Below, in pieces: positions 6,903-14,598 of a DNA stretch of 18,045 nt. Location of the stretch: positions 1 through 18,045 of the forward strand of contig CAJTPM010000053.1 in the NCBI GenBank assembly GCA_910578085.1. Reading direction: 5' to 3'. Position numbers and translations under genes: made by a program. Positions within the stretch are counted from its first letter, which is position 1; every line of letters starts with the position of its first letter. This DNA is from an uncultured Lachnospiraceae bacterium (GTDB taxonomy: Bacteria > Bacillota > Clostridia > Lachnospirales > Lachnospiraceae). The notes under the pieces are model-generated. The model saw nothing but the letters and a program-made list of their open reading frames with translations. It did not search any database and was not told the DNA's origin.

Positions 6903-7307
6903 ATGGCGTATGTACCCGTACCAAAGGATTTATCAAAGATAAAAACAAAAGTCGCTTTCAACCTCACGAAGCGGCAGATCGTTTGTTTCGCGGCAGCACT
7001 CATTATCGGCTTGCCGCTTTTTTTCTTGCTAAAGGACAGCGCGGGAACCAGCGCGGCGGCATTTGTGATGATCGTCGTCATGCTGCCCTGCTTCCTCATG
7101 GCAATGTACGAGAAACACGGACAGCCCCTTGAAACCGTGGTGAAAAACATCATACAGACAAAATTTGTCCGACCAAAGGAGCGACCCTATCAGACGCAGA
7201 ATTTATACGCTGTCTTGGAAAAGCAGCGGAAACTGGAAAAGGAGGTATCAGCGATTGTCAAAGGAACCAACCAAAGGCGGCGCACCGGGAAAAAGCCCCG
7301 GAACTAA
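6903..7307 (+). CDS. PrgI family conjugation protein
   Basis: The 134-residue protein starts at ATG 6903 behind AAAGGAGG (6887-6894). The N-terminus MAYVPVPKDLSKIKTKVAFNLTKRQ, followed by two hydrophobic segments at about residues 27-46 (IVCFAAALIIGLPLFFLL) and 50-68 (SAAAFVMIVVMLPCFLMAMY), and the tail QPLETVVKN with a QTKF box, are the PrgI/VirB3-like signature. PrgI-type proteins are membrane components that bring the VirB4 ATPase to the type IV secretion channel. The end of the gene overlaps the VirB4 start by 53 bases, and the VirB4 ribosome binding site lies inside it, so the two should be translationally coupled. Confidence 0.9.
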   Translation: MAYVPVPKDLSKIKTKVAFNLTKRQIVCFAAALIIGLPLFFLLKDSAGTSAAAFVMIVVMLPCFLMAMYEKHGQPLETVVKNIIQTKFVRPKERPYQTQNLYAVLEKQRKLEKEVSAIVKGTNQRRRTGKKPRN

Positions 7308-9678
7308 GGCGAAGCGGAAACTGACCCGCAGCGAGAAGAAACAGATCGCCGCCGCAATCAGACAGGCAAAGGGGGACGGAAAGGCGCACACCGCCCAGCA
7401 GACAATCCCCTACATCAACCTGTACCCGGACGGGATATGCCGGATAACGGAAAAGAAATACAGCAAGAGCATTGTCTACGAGGATATAAACTACCAGCTT
7501 GCACAGGCAGACGACAAGACCGCCATTTTTGAAAACTGGTGTGACTTCCTCAACTATTTTGACGCTTCCGTTTCGGTGCAGCTCTCTTTCATCAATCAAG
7601 GGACGCAGCGGGAGGAAGCGGAAAAAGCAATCAACATTCCGGCACAGGAGGACGCTTTCAACTCTATCCGCACGGAGTACGGGGATATGCTGAAAAGCCA
7701 GCTTTCCAAAGGGAACAACGGGCTTGTGAAGCACAAATATATCACGTTCAGTATTGAAGCGGACAACATGAGCGCGGCAAAATCCCGGCTTTCCCGTATC
7801 GAAACGGACATACTGAACAATTTCAAGGTGCTGGGGGTATCTGCCCGACCGCAGACAGGCTATGAACGGTTACAGACCATGCACGGGGTATTCCACCCGG
7901 AGGGGGAGCCGTTTCAATTTGATTTTTCATGGCTTGCCCCGTCCGGGCTTACCACAAAGGACTTTATCGCCCCGCCCTCATTCCGTTTTGGCGAGGGGCG
8001 GTATTTCCGCATGGGGAAAAAGATTGGCGCGGTGTCGTTCTTACAGATACTTGCGCCGGAGTTAAACGACCGCATTTTAGCGGATATGTTAGACCTTGAA
8101 ACGGGTGTGATTGTCAACCTGCATATCCACAGTATCGACCAGACGGAAGCAATCAAGACCGTCAAGAGGAAAATCACCGACCTTGACAAAATGAAGATCG
8201 AGGAACAGAAGAAAGCCGTCCGCGCAGGGTACGACATGGATATAATCCCGTCCGACCTTGCCACGTTTGGCGGCGAAGCGAAAAATCTCTTGCAGGATTT
8301 ACAGAGCCGCAATGAAAGAATGTTCCTCTTGACTTTCCTTGTGGTGAACATGGCAGACACAAAAAGAAAGCTGGAAAATGACATTTTCGCGGCGGCGGGG
8401 ATTGCACAGAAATATAACTGCGCCCTCACCCGGCTTGACTACCAGCAGGAAGCGGGGCTGATGTCAAGCGTCCCTATCGGTGAGAACCTTATCCCTATAC
8501 AGCGGGGCTTGACGACTTCCAGCACAGCAATCTTTATCCCCTTTATCACGCAGGAGCTTTTTCAGAGGGGCGCAAGCCTTTATTACGGGCTGAACGCTCT
8601 TTCCAACAACATGATCTTATGCGACCGCAAGCAGCTTAAAAATCCCAACGGCTTAATCTTGGGAACGCCGGGAAGCGGGAAATCCTTTGCGGCGAAGCGG
8701 GAAATGACAAACGCTTTCCTCATTACGGACGACGACATTATTATCTGCGATCCCGAAGCCGAGTATTACCCCCTTGTGCAAAGATTACAGGGACAGGTGA
8801 TAAGGCTTTCCCCCACCAGCCCGCACTACGTCAACCCTATGGATATAAACCTCAACTATTCCGAGGACGACAACCCGCTTGCGCTGAAAAGCGATTTTAT
8901 CCTCTCCCTTTGTGAGCTGATCGTCGGCGGCAAGGAGGGCTTGCAGCCCGTGGATAAGACCGTCATTGACCGCGCTGTTAGGAACGTGTACCGTCCTTTC
9001 CTTGCAGCCCCCGACCCGGCAAAAATGCCGATTTTGGGCGACCTTTACGACGAGCTTTTGAAGCAGCCGGAGCCGGAAGCGGCGCGTATCGCGGCGGCAT
9101 TGGAGCTTTACGTTTCCGGGAGCCTTAACGTCTTTAACCACAGGACAAATGTAGAGCTTAACAACCGCCTTGTCTGCTTTGACATTAAACAGCTTGGGAA
9201 GCAGCTCAAAAAGCTGGGTATGCTGATTGTTCAAGATCAAGTGTGGAACCGTGTCACCGTGAACCGGGCAGCGAAGAAGTCCACACGGTATTTTATGGAC
9301 GAATTTCACCTGTTACTGAAAGACGAACAGACCGCCGCTTACAGCGTCGAAATCTGGAAGCGTTTCAGAAAGTGGGGCGGCATACCCACAGCCATTACGC
9401 AGAACGTGAAAGACCTTTTGGCAAGCCGGGAAGTGGAAAATATCTTTGAGAACAGCGATTTTGTCCTCATGCTCAATCAAGCGGCGGGCGACCGGGCTAT
9501 CCTTGCGAAGCAGCTCAACATCTCCCCGCAGCAAATGAGCTACGTCACCCATTCCGAAGCGGGCGAGGGGCTTTTATTTTATGGAAATGTCATTTTGCCC
9601 TTTGTAGACCGTTTTCCGAAAGATACCGAGCTGTACCGTGTTATGACGACAAAGCCGGAGGAAGTGGGCGGCGCGTAA
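7255..9678 (+). CDS. VirB4-like type IV secretion ATPase
   Basis: The 807-residue protein starts at TTG 7255, preferred over an upstream ATG at 7165 because AAAAGGAGG ends nine bases before it and the product then begins MSKEPTKGG with a basic tail. The N-terminal half (about 60-400) is the VirB4/TraE-type domain (PYINLYPDGICRITEKKYSKS). Walker A is GTPGSGKS at residues 470-477, Walker B FMDEFHLLL around 680-688, and a glutamine-containing ITQNVKDLL motif follows. VirB4 hexamers power substrate transfer and pilus-like assembly at the inner face of the membrane. Length and motifs are those of an intact enzyme. Confidence 0.96.
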   Translation: MSKEPTKGGAPGKSPGTKAKRKLTRSEKKQIAAAIRQAKGDGKAHTAQQTIPYINLYPDGICRITEKKYSKSIVYEDINYQLAQADDKTAIFENWCDFLNYFDASVSVQLSFINQGTQREEAEKAINIPAQEDAFNSIRTEYGDMLKSQLSKGNNGLVKHKYITFSIEADNMSAAKSRLSRIETDILNNFKVLGVSARPQTGYERLQTMHGVFHPEGEPFQFDFSWLAPSGLTTKDFIAPPSFRFGEGRYFRMGKKIGAVSFLQILAPELNDRILADMLDLETGVIVNLHIHSIDQTEAIKTVKRKITDLDKMKIEEQKKAVRAGYDMDIIPSDLATFGGEAKNLLQDLQSRNERMFLLTFLVVNMADTKRKLENDIFAAAGIAQKYNCALTRLDYQQEAGLMSSVPIGENLIPIQRGLTTSSTAIFIPFITQELFQRGASLYYGLNALSNNMILCDRKQLKNPNGLILGTPGSGKSFAAKREMTNAFLITDDDIIICDPEAEYYPLVQRLQGQVIRLSPTSPHYVNPMDINLNYSEDDNPLALKSDFILSLCELIVGGKEGLQPVDKTVIDRAVRNVYRPFLAAPDPAKMPILGDLYDELLKQPEPEAARIAAALELYVSGSLNVFNHRTNVELNNRLVCFDIKQLGKQLKKLGMLIVQDQVWNRVTVNRAAKKSTRYFMDEFHLLLKDEQTAAYSVEIWKRFRKWGGIPTAITQNVKDLLASREVENIFENSDFVLMLNQAAGDRAILAKQLNISPQQMSYVTHSEAGEGLLFYGNVILPFVDRFPKDTELYRVMTTKPEEVGGA

Positions 9679-9701
9679 CCCGCAGATTATTTTATCAGCC
9701 T

Positions 9702-9722
9702 TGCGCCCTCTTGGGGGGCGCA
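9702..9722 (+). other. GC-rich hairpin before the CHAP hydrolase gene
   Basis: TGCGCCC (9702-9708) pairs perfectly with GGGCGCA (9716-9722) over a 7-base loop, directly before the GGAGGTG ribosome binding site (9727-9733). There is no T-run. It may modulate translation or mRNA processing of the gene starting at 9741. Confidence 0.45.
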
Positions 9723-9740
9723 GTTTGGAGGTGAACCACC

Positions 9741-11858
9741 ATGAAGCAGTACAAAGCCCGTGACAAGATCACGCAGAAAATGAGCCGCGACGGGGCTATC
9801 GAGGTAAACGGGGCGACAGGGAAACAAAAGCGTATCAGCAAACGGGCGCGGGAAGCTGCCTTACTGAAAACGCCGGAGCAACAGGCAGCACAAGACGCAC
9901 AGGCAGCGCAGCCCATACCGGGCAATCCCGCGCCGGACATATCCCCCAATGCGCCGCCCCTGCCCCATGCGCCGGGGACGGAAGCCGCACAGGACACGGG
10001 AACCGCCGAGCGCGTCTTAGAGCATATCGACGGGGCGCACACCCGCAGAGCCAGCAAAAAGGCGGCACGGAAAGCACAGGCAGAAGCAGAAAGCCGCGCC
10101 CGCACTTCCCGGCTGCAATTCACCGAGGAAGAACGGGCAACGCCGGAGCTGGAAAAGTATATCAAGAAATCCGACAAAGCCGCTGACAGGCTGGACGAAG
10201 CAAGGGCGAAAATCCCAAAGGAAAAGAAACTTGTGGGGGAGCGTACCTTTGACGAAGCCACCGGGAAAGGCAAGACCCGCCTGCGCTTCGAGGAACGGGA
10301 AAAGCCCATGAACGGCGGCAAAGACCATAAAAACCCGTTATCCCGCCCCGCGCAGGAAGCGGGTATTTTCGTCCATAACAAGGTACATTCCGTGGAAAAG
10401 GACAATTCCGGCGTGGAGGGTGCGCACAAATCCGAGGAAACCGCCGAAAAAGCCGCGAAGTACGGGGCGCGGAAAGTCAAGGAGGGCTACCGCAGCCACA
10501 AGCTCAAACCCTACCGGGCGGCGGCAAAGGCTGAAAAGGCGGCGCAGAAAGCAAACGCCAACTATCTCTACCAAAAGGCACTCCATGACAACCCGCAGAT
10601 CGCAGCGTCAAATCCATTCTCCCGGTACATGCAGAAGCAGCGCATTAAAAAGCAGTATGCAAAGACTGTCAAGGCACAGGGCGCAAAGTCTGTCAAGAAC
10701 GCAGCGGAGAACACAAGAAAAGCCGCCAAAAAGACCGCCGAGGGAACCAAAAAGGCAATCGCATTTGTGGGGCGACACCCGGCGGGCGTATGTATCGCCA
10801 TAGGTGCGCTGCTGCTTTTCATTATGATTTCTTCCGCATTATCTTCTTGTGGAGCTATGTTTTCCGGCATGATTAACGGCATTGTCGGGACTTCCTACAC
10901 GTCGGAGGACGCGGATTTAGTCGCCGTGGAAAATAACTATGCGGCACTGGAAACGGACTTGCAGCGCAGGATTGACAATATCGAGCGCGACAATCCCGGC
11001 TATGACGAGTACCGCTATGACCTTGACAGTATCGGGCATAACCCCCATGAATTAGCGTCCTATCTGACCGCGCTTTTACAGACCTACACCCCGGCGACCG
11101 CACAGGCAGAAATACAGCGTATCTTTGAACTTCAATATACCCTCACTCTGACGGAGGAAGTGGAAATACGTTACCGCACAGAAACAAGCACAGACCCGGA
11201 CACCGGGGAAACCACCACCGAGGAAGTCCCCTATGAGTATTTTATCCTCAATATCAAGCTGGAGAACAAGCCCATATCCGAGCTTGCGCCGGGACTGCTT
11301 ACGCCGGAGCAGCTTGAAATGTTCCGGGTGTACTTGGAAACCAGCGGAAACAAACCCCTTATTTTCGGCGGCGGTTCCCCGGACGGGAACCCGTCGGAGG
11401 ATTTAAGCGGGGTGCAGCTTGTCAACGGTACACGCCCCGGAAATACCGCCGTGGTAGACCGGGCAAAGTCACAGGTAGGCAATGTAGGGGGACAGCCCTA
11501 TTGGAGCTGGTACGGCTTCAACAGCCGCGTGGAATGGTGCGCCTGTTTCGTTTCATGGTGCTACAATCAAGCCGGGAAAAGCGAGCCGCGCTTTGCCGCG
11601 TGCCAGTCACAGGGCGTACCGTGGTTCCAGTCACGGGGGCAATGGGGCGCGAGGGGCTATGAGAATATCGCCCCCGGCGACGCGATCTTTTTTGACTGGG
11701 ACGGGGACGGGAGCGCAGACCATGTGGGGCTTGTAATCGGCACGGATGGGCAGCGCGTTTACACCGTCGAGGGCAATTCCGGCGACGCTTGCAAGATAAA
11801 AAGCTACCCCCTTGACTATGGCTGTATCAAAGGGTACGGCTTGATGAATTGGAACTGA
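9741..11858 (+). CDS. Membrane-anchored CHAP-domain cell-wall hydrolase of the transfer system (CD1108-like)
   Basis: The 705-residue protein starts at ATG 9741, seven bases after GGAGGTG. Residues 1-340 are a long, very charged Ala/Lys/Glu-rich region without a signal peptide, predicted cytoplasmic. One transmembrane segment follows at about 347-367 (AGVCIAIGALLLFIMISSAL). The outer part contains a linker with YEYFILNIKLENKP and ends in a CHAP/NlpC-P60-like peptidase domain from about 571. The nucleophile is Cys600 in EWCACFVSWC, the histidine His661 in ADHVGLVIG, and a VEGNSGD polar motif follows. Such proteins cut peptidoglycan cross-bridges to let the conjugation channel pass (VirB1-like role). 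No separate lysozyme-type muramidase domain, found in some relatives, is visible here. Confidence 0.9.
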   Translation: MKQYKARDKITQKMSRDGAIEVNGATGKQKRISKRAREAALLKTPEQQAAQDAQAAQPIPGNPAPDISPNAPPLPHAPGTEAAQDTGTAERVLEHIDGAHTRRASKKAARKAQAEAESRARTSRLQFTEEERATPELEKYIKKSDKAADRLDEARAKIPKEKKLVGERTFDEATGKGKTRLRFEEREKPMNGGKDHKNPLSRPAQEAGIFVHNKVHSVEKDNSGVEGAHKSEETAEKAAKYGARKVKEGYRSHKLKPYRAAAKAEKAAQKANANYLYQKALHDNPQIAASNPFSRYMQKQRIKKQYAKTVKAQGAKSVKNAAENTRKAAKKTAEGTKKAIAFVGRHPAGVCIAIGALLLFIMISSALSSCGAMFSGMINGIVGTSYTSEDADLVAVENNYAALETDLQRRIDNIERDNPGYDEYRYDLDSIGHNPHELASYLTALLQTYTPATAQAEIQRIFELQYTLTLTEEVEIRYRTETSTDPDTGETTTEEVPYEYFILNIKLENKPISELAPGLLTPEQLEMFRVYLETSGNKPLIFGGGSPDGNPSEDLSGVQLVNGTRPGNTAVVDRAKSQVGNVGGQPYWSWYGFNSRVEWCACFVSWCYNQAGKSEPRFAACQSQGVPWFQSRGQWGARGYENIAPGDAIFFDWDGDGSADHVGLVIGTDGQRVYTVEGNSGDACKIKSYPLDYGCIKGYGLMNWN

Positions 11859-11891
11859 ACACATTTTTGACTATGAAAGGAGTTTTACACT

Positions 11892-12161
11892 ATGGCAGCA
11901 AACAAGATTGACCGTATCAACCGGGAGATTGAAAAGACCCACGAGAAGATCACCGAGTATCAGAACAAGCTCAAAGGGCTGGAAGCGCAGAAAACCGAAG
12001 CGGAGAATTTGCAGATCGTCCAGCTTGTGCGCTCTATGCGGCTTTCCCCGCAGGAGCTTACCGCCATGCTGCAAAACGGGGCAATCCCCGGCATGACCCC
12101 CGCGCCCGTTTTAAGCGGCGCAGACAATGACGAACAGGAGGAAAACGAAGATGAAGAATAA
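11892..12161 (+). CDS. DUF4315 family protein
   Basis: This 89-residue protein starts at ATG 11892 with AAAGGAG upstream. It is an almost continuous heptad-rich coiled coil (IDRINREIEKTHEKITEYQNK through about residue 40), followed by a conserved LSPQELTAMLQNG helix and an acidic tail. This matches DUF4315, a family found only between the CHAP hydrolase and the DUF4366 protein in Tn1549-type ICEs. No biochemical role is established to my knowledge; a structural role in the transfer complex is an inference from context. Its end overlaps the next start by 11 bases. Confidence 0.87.
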   Translation: MAANKIDRINREIEKTHEKITEYQNKLKGLEAQKTEAENLQIVQLVRSMRLSPQELTAMLQNGAIPGMTPAPVLSGADNDEQEENEDEE

Positions 12162-13059
12162 GAAAACCCTTAAAATGCTTTTGACCCTTTGCGCCGCCCT
12201 TATCCTCATGGGCGGCTTTTCCGTCACCGCCTACGCGCAGACCCCGGAGGGACAGGACGACGCGACCGACGACAGCGGCGTTGTCTACGAGGAACCCGAA
12301 AAGGAAGAACCCCTCACCCCGGACGGGAACGCGACGCTGGTTGACGATTTCGGCGGCAACAAGCAGCTTATCACCGTGACGACCAAAAACGGCAATTACT
12401 TTTATATCCTCATTGACCGGGACGACGAGGGGGAAAACACCGTGCATTTCCTCAATCAAGTGGACGAAGCCGACCTTATGGCACTCATGGAGGACGGGAG
12501 CGAAAAGACGGAGCCGCCCACAGTCTGCAACTGTACGGAGAAATGCGAAGCCGGGAAAGTAAATGTAAGCTGCCCCGTCTGCAAGGACAACATGACCGCT
12601 TGCAGCGGCAAGGCAGCGGAGCCGGAACCCGACGAGCCGGAGGAACCAAAGGAGAAGAAAACAGGCACGGGCGGGCTGCTGCTCTTTCTGATCGTCGCCA
12701 TTGCCGGGGGCGGCGGTGCTTTCTATTACTTTAAGATTATGAAGCCCAAACAGGACGTAAAGGGCGGCACAGACCTTGACGATTTCGATTTTGACGATTA
12801 CGACGAGGACGAGCCGGAGCCGGGGAAATGGAGGACGAGGAAGCATGACCCTGTTCACCGAAAACCCCTTAGAAAGAATGATGATACAGAAACCGGGGGA
12901 CGGGCGGCGTGGAAAATCGCCGCCCGCTTCCATTCCCCCGCACTGCAAGGGCTGTCCCTACAACCGGGAACCGCCCTGCGTGGGGTACTGTATCAAGAAG
13001 CTGACAGAGAAGAAAAACACGGGAAAATGAAAGGAGGAATTTTTATTGACTTCACATAG
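12151..13059 (+). CDS. DUF4366 / CD1107-like surface protein, C-terminus probably frameshifted
   Basis: The start is ATG 12151, behind AGGAGG (12136-12141). Residues 1-29 form a signal peptide ending AYA-Q. An extracellular domain follows, with Cys126, 128, 132, 141, 144 and 151 as a probable metal-binding or disulfide knot, then a transmembrane segment at about 172-193 and an acidic cytoplasmic tail (DFDFDDYDEDEPEPG). From about 12823 the frame turns basic and runs 200 bases over the next two gene starts. Adding one base in the GGGG run at 12822-12825 would give an acidic ending EMEDEEA and a stop at 12846-12848 that overlaps the next ATG as ATGA, a 232-residue protein. A one-base deletion (real or sequencing error) is the likely explanation. 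Confidence 0.8.
   Translation: MKNKKTLKMLLTLCAALILMGGFSVTAYAQTPEGQDDATDDSGVVYEEPEKEEPLTPDGNATLVDDFGGNKQLITVTTKNGNYFYILIDRDDEGENTVHFLNQVDEADLMALMEDGSEKTEPPTVCNCTEKCEAGKVNVSCPVCKDNMTACSGKAAEPEPDEPEEPKEKKTGTGGLLLFLIVAIAGGGGAFYYFKIMKPKQDVKGGTDLDDFDFDDYDEDEPEPGKWRTRKHDPVHRKPLRKNDDTETGGRAAWKIAARFHSPALQGLSLQPGTALRGVLYQEADREEKHGKMKGGIFIDFT
12845..13030 (+). CDS. Small Cys-rich protein between DUF4366 and topB
   Basis: This 61-residue protein starts at ATG 12845 with GGAGG about ten bases upstream. It carries a compact cysteine cluster near its middle, HCKGCPYNREPPCVGYCIKK, giving C-x2-C...C-x3-C and a likely zinc site. The N-terminal part is basic (KPGDGRRGKSPP). Comparable short Cys-rich proteins are common in this position of Tn1549-type elements, but I know no assigned function. 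The ATGA overlap with the inferred original stop of the preceding gene supports that it is a real operon member. Its stop at 13028-13030 directly precedes the topB ribosome binding site. Confidence 0.7.
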   Translation: MTLFTENPLERMMIQKPGDGRRGKSPPASIPPHCKGCPYNREPPCVGYCIKKLTEKKNTGK

Positions 13060-13372
13060 ATTAGTCATTGCAGAAAAGCCCAGCGTCGCGGCAAGTATCG
13101 CTGCCGCGCTTGGGGTAAAAGAGAAAAAGGACGGATATATCGAGGGCGGGGGCTACCTCATTTCTTGGTGTGTCGGTCATTTGGTGGAGCTTGCGGACGC
13201 TGCCGCCTATGGGGAGCAGTATAAAAAATGGAGCTATGAGAGCTTACCCATTCTGCCGGAGGAATGGCAGTACACCGTCGCCGCCGACAAGGGGAAACAG
13301 TTCAAAACCTTAAAAGAGCTTATGCACCGCGCCGACGTTTCCGAAGTGGTGAACGCTTGCGATGTTGGATAG
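13046..13372 (+). pseudogene. topB: DNA topoisomerase III (topB) N-terminal fragment, interrupted by IME-2
   Basis: The frame starts at TTG 13046 with AAGGAGG at 13031-13037. It encodes the Toprim start LVIAEKPSVAASIAAALGV, then GYLISWCVGHLVEL and ends at VVNACD, just where topoisomerase III normally continues A-G-R-E-G-E. Instead the sequence reads V-G and stop. A full topoisomerase III of this family is about 690 residues; only about 105 authentic codons remain, so the catalytic tyrosine and DNA-binding domains are missing. The break point is at or near GA 13361-13362, where element sequence begins. In ICEs this enzyme is thought to resolve DNA topology during transfer or replication. The 3' part should lie beyond the right end of IME-2. 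Confidence 0.85.
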
Positions 13373-13424
13373 TGCGGAGGGGCGACAAACAAATACAAAT
13401 AAAAAAGGGACTTCCTCAATCCTT

Positions 13425-13459
13425 AAAAGGCTATGACAGTATCGGTTATAGTCTTTTTT
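13425..13459 (+). terminator. Rho-independent terminator near the IME-2 left end
   Basis: GGCTATGAC (13429-13437) pairs with GTTATAGTC (13445-13453), with two G-T wobbles, around a 7-base loop. AAAA precedes it and TTTTTT (13454-13459) follows. It lies about 65 bases inside the element and would stop transcription entering from the host transfer operon. Confidence 0.75.
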
Positions 13460-13479
13460 CATGCGGTAATTACCGTATG
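13460..13479. promoter_or_regulatory. Near-perfect 20-base palindrome, possible operator or recombinase site
   Basis: The core CGGTAATTACCG (13464-13475) is a perfect 12-base palindrome. The outer bases CAT and ATG also pair, with a single mismatch at 13463/13476. It follows the terminator directly and is 145 bases upstream of the first gene. A dimeric repressor operator or an integration-related site would look like this. The remaining stretch to 13620 is AT-rich, with no clear promoter that I can defend. Confidence 0.4.
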
Positions 13480-13623
13480 AAATGAACTCCTATTCCCCAA
13501 GCGGAGAAATACCCAACAACAGTATTCCGCAATCAAATCTCCCAACAAGTAACGAGAAAAAATCATATATCAACACCGAAACCAATCAATCATATCAATC
13601 CATATCACAGGAGGGCAAAGACC

Positions 13624-14232
13624 ATGAATAAAAAGCAGGAACAACAGATTTTGGACTATTACAGTACCGCCGACAAATATATCCGTAGCAAGACACACTC
13701 CAATGCGCATCAGACTGTATTTACGAAAGAAAACGATAAATACCAGTGGCTTGTGTTGGAACAGAAAAGCCAGTGTGAAGTCGAGGTAAGGCAGACCGAC
13801 AGGCATGGAACAATCACAGCGAGGGATAATTACGAACTGACAAAAAATCTCCCTAAGTGCGTGGGCGTGGAGCGTTTATGTGAGGGCGCAAATATACAGA
13901 TACCTTTTAACGCTGATGAAATCAATCTGATTTACCAGTTTGGAGAACAGGGAAAAGCGGAAACGTGCGCCAGTCTGTCTGCTATTCTTCCGCAGATAAA
14001 AGACGATAACACAAAGCAGATAGTAAGTAGCACCTTAAAGAAATTAAATTCCCTGTCAGAAGAAACGTGTGCGGAACTGACCGCCACCACCAAAAGACGG
14101 AAACTGACCGAGCGTGACCACTCCATAAGGACAAGGTTAGCCAAAGCAAAGGAACAGGCAAAACAGCCGACAGTTTCCGAGGGAAAAAAGCACAGAACCC
14201 ACAGCAAAGGAAAGGGGGATATGGCACTATGA
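13624..14232 (+). CDS. Protein with C-terminal TTRAP-like (transposon-transfer assisting) domain
   Basis: This 202-residue protein starts at ATG 13624 behind AGGAGG. Residues 98-150 (FNADEINLIYQFGEQGKAET...LPQIKDDNTKQIV...LKKLNSLSEE) have the pattern of the TTRAP family, normally a stand-alone protein of about 70 residues in Clostridia transposons. That pattern is F-x2-EE/DEINLI, then a Leu-Pro, then a KL repeat. The N-terminal 90 residues, with several aromatic and charged positions, form an extra domain I do not recognise, and the C-terminal 50 residues are a basic tail. TTRAP is named for a proposed role in element transfer, without firm mechanism. The gene overlaps the next by four bases (ATGA). 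The domain call is from remembered pattern and is moderate in confidence. Confidence 0.65.
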   Translation: MNKKQEQQILDYYSTADKYIRSKTHSNAHQTVFTKENDKYQWLVLEQKSQCEVEVRQTDRHGTITARDNYELTKNLPKCVGVERLCEGANIQIPFNADEINLIYQFGEQGKAETCASLSAILPQIKDDNTKQIVSSTLKKLNSLSEETCAELTATTKRRKLTERDHSIRTRLAKAKEQAKQPTVSEGKKHRTHSKGKGDMAL

Positions 14233-14510
14233 AACTTTCCCGATACGAACAGGAAACGATTGTCAATTATAATGCAGGAGAAAAGACCGCCACCCTCTAT
14301 ACAAGGGATAAAGCGGTTATGCGGAAACTTGACACGCTTGTTGCCGACTTCCCCGACACATACAAGCTGACAGGGCAGGACGAGGTATCTAAGACCTATT
14401 CTTTTCCAAAGTCATACGTCTGCTACCGCAAGCCGAGGGCGTTCAGTACAGAGCAGAGGGAACGGGCAAGGCAGATGATGATTGCAAATAACAAGGCAAA
14501 GGGAAATTAA
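14229..14510 (+). CDS. Small conserved IME protein of unknown function
   Basis: This 93-residue protein overlaps the preceding gene by the ATGA at 14229-14232, so it is translationally coupled. The sequence begins MKLSRYEQETIVNYNAGEKTA and includes a short beta-rich part (ATLYTRDKAVMRKL, KTYSFPKSYVCYRKP) followed by a basic C-terminal helix. I do not recognise a named domain, although I believe similar proteins accompany MobA/MobL relaxase modules in gut Firmicutes. No signal peptide, membrane segment or catalytic motif is visible. A DNA-binding or regulatory role is possible from the basic ends but unsupported. Confidence 0.75.
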   Translation: MKLSRYEQETIVNYNAGEKTATLYTRDKAVMRKLDTLVADFPDTYKLTGQDEVSKTYSFPKSYVCYRKPRAFSTEQRERARQMMIANNKAKGN

Positions 14511-14598
14511 AGAAAATTTAATGGAATTGTGTATGCGTTTGTGGTAAGATAATGACATTGAACAATTTAACAAATCGCAAATTGTAGAGGTGAATGTA

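Larger units (their letters stand above)
5201..13362 (+). mobile_element. ICE conjugation backbone (Tn1549/CTn-like), broken at both ends by insertions
   Basis: The gene order Maff2, VirB6/TrbL-like, MT-A70 methyltransferase, PrgI, VirB4, CHAP hydrolase, DUF4315, DUF4366, small Cys-rich protein, topoisomerase III is the conserved transfer block of Tn1549-type and C. difficile CTn-type conjugative elements. Genes are tightly packed with overlaps, forming one operon. The block is bounded by two broken genes: maff2 on the left and topB on the right. The coupling protein, relaxase and integrase of this element are not in the window. Confidence 0.85.

Noticed and set aside
9702..9722. Hairpin before the CHAP hydrolase as a terminator
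   Set aside because: No T-run follows and the operon clearly continues; kept only as an intercistronic hairpin.
9695..10480. 261-codon open frame on the - strand
   Set aside because: It is antisense to the charged Lys/Ala/Glu-rich part of the CHAP hydrolase; that composition keeps the opposite strand open and Ser/Ala-rich by default.
12058..12948. 296-codon open frame on the - strand
   Set aside because: It is antisense to DUF4315/DUF4366, whose codon pattern, signal peptide and ribosome binding sites are convincing. The antisense frame lacks any motif or start signal.
5156..13410. Matching terminal repeats between the right end of IME-1 and the left end of IME-2
   Set aside because: The two ends were compared by eye in both orientations; beyond the GA dinucleotide no shared sequence was found, so they are probably different elements.
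14520..14575. Promoter upstream of the SdpI-like gene
   Set aside because: TAAGATAAT resembles a -10 box, but no -35 box lies at an acceptable distance, so it is not listed as a feature.
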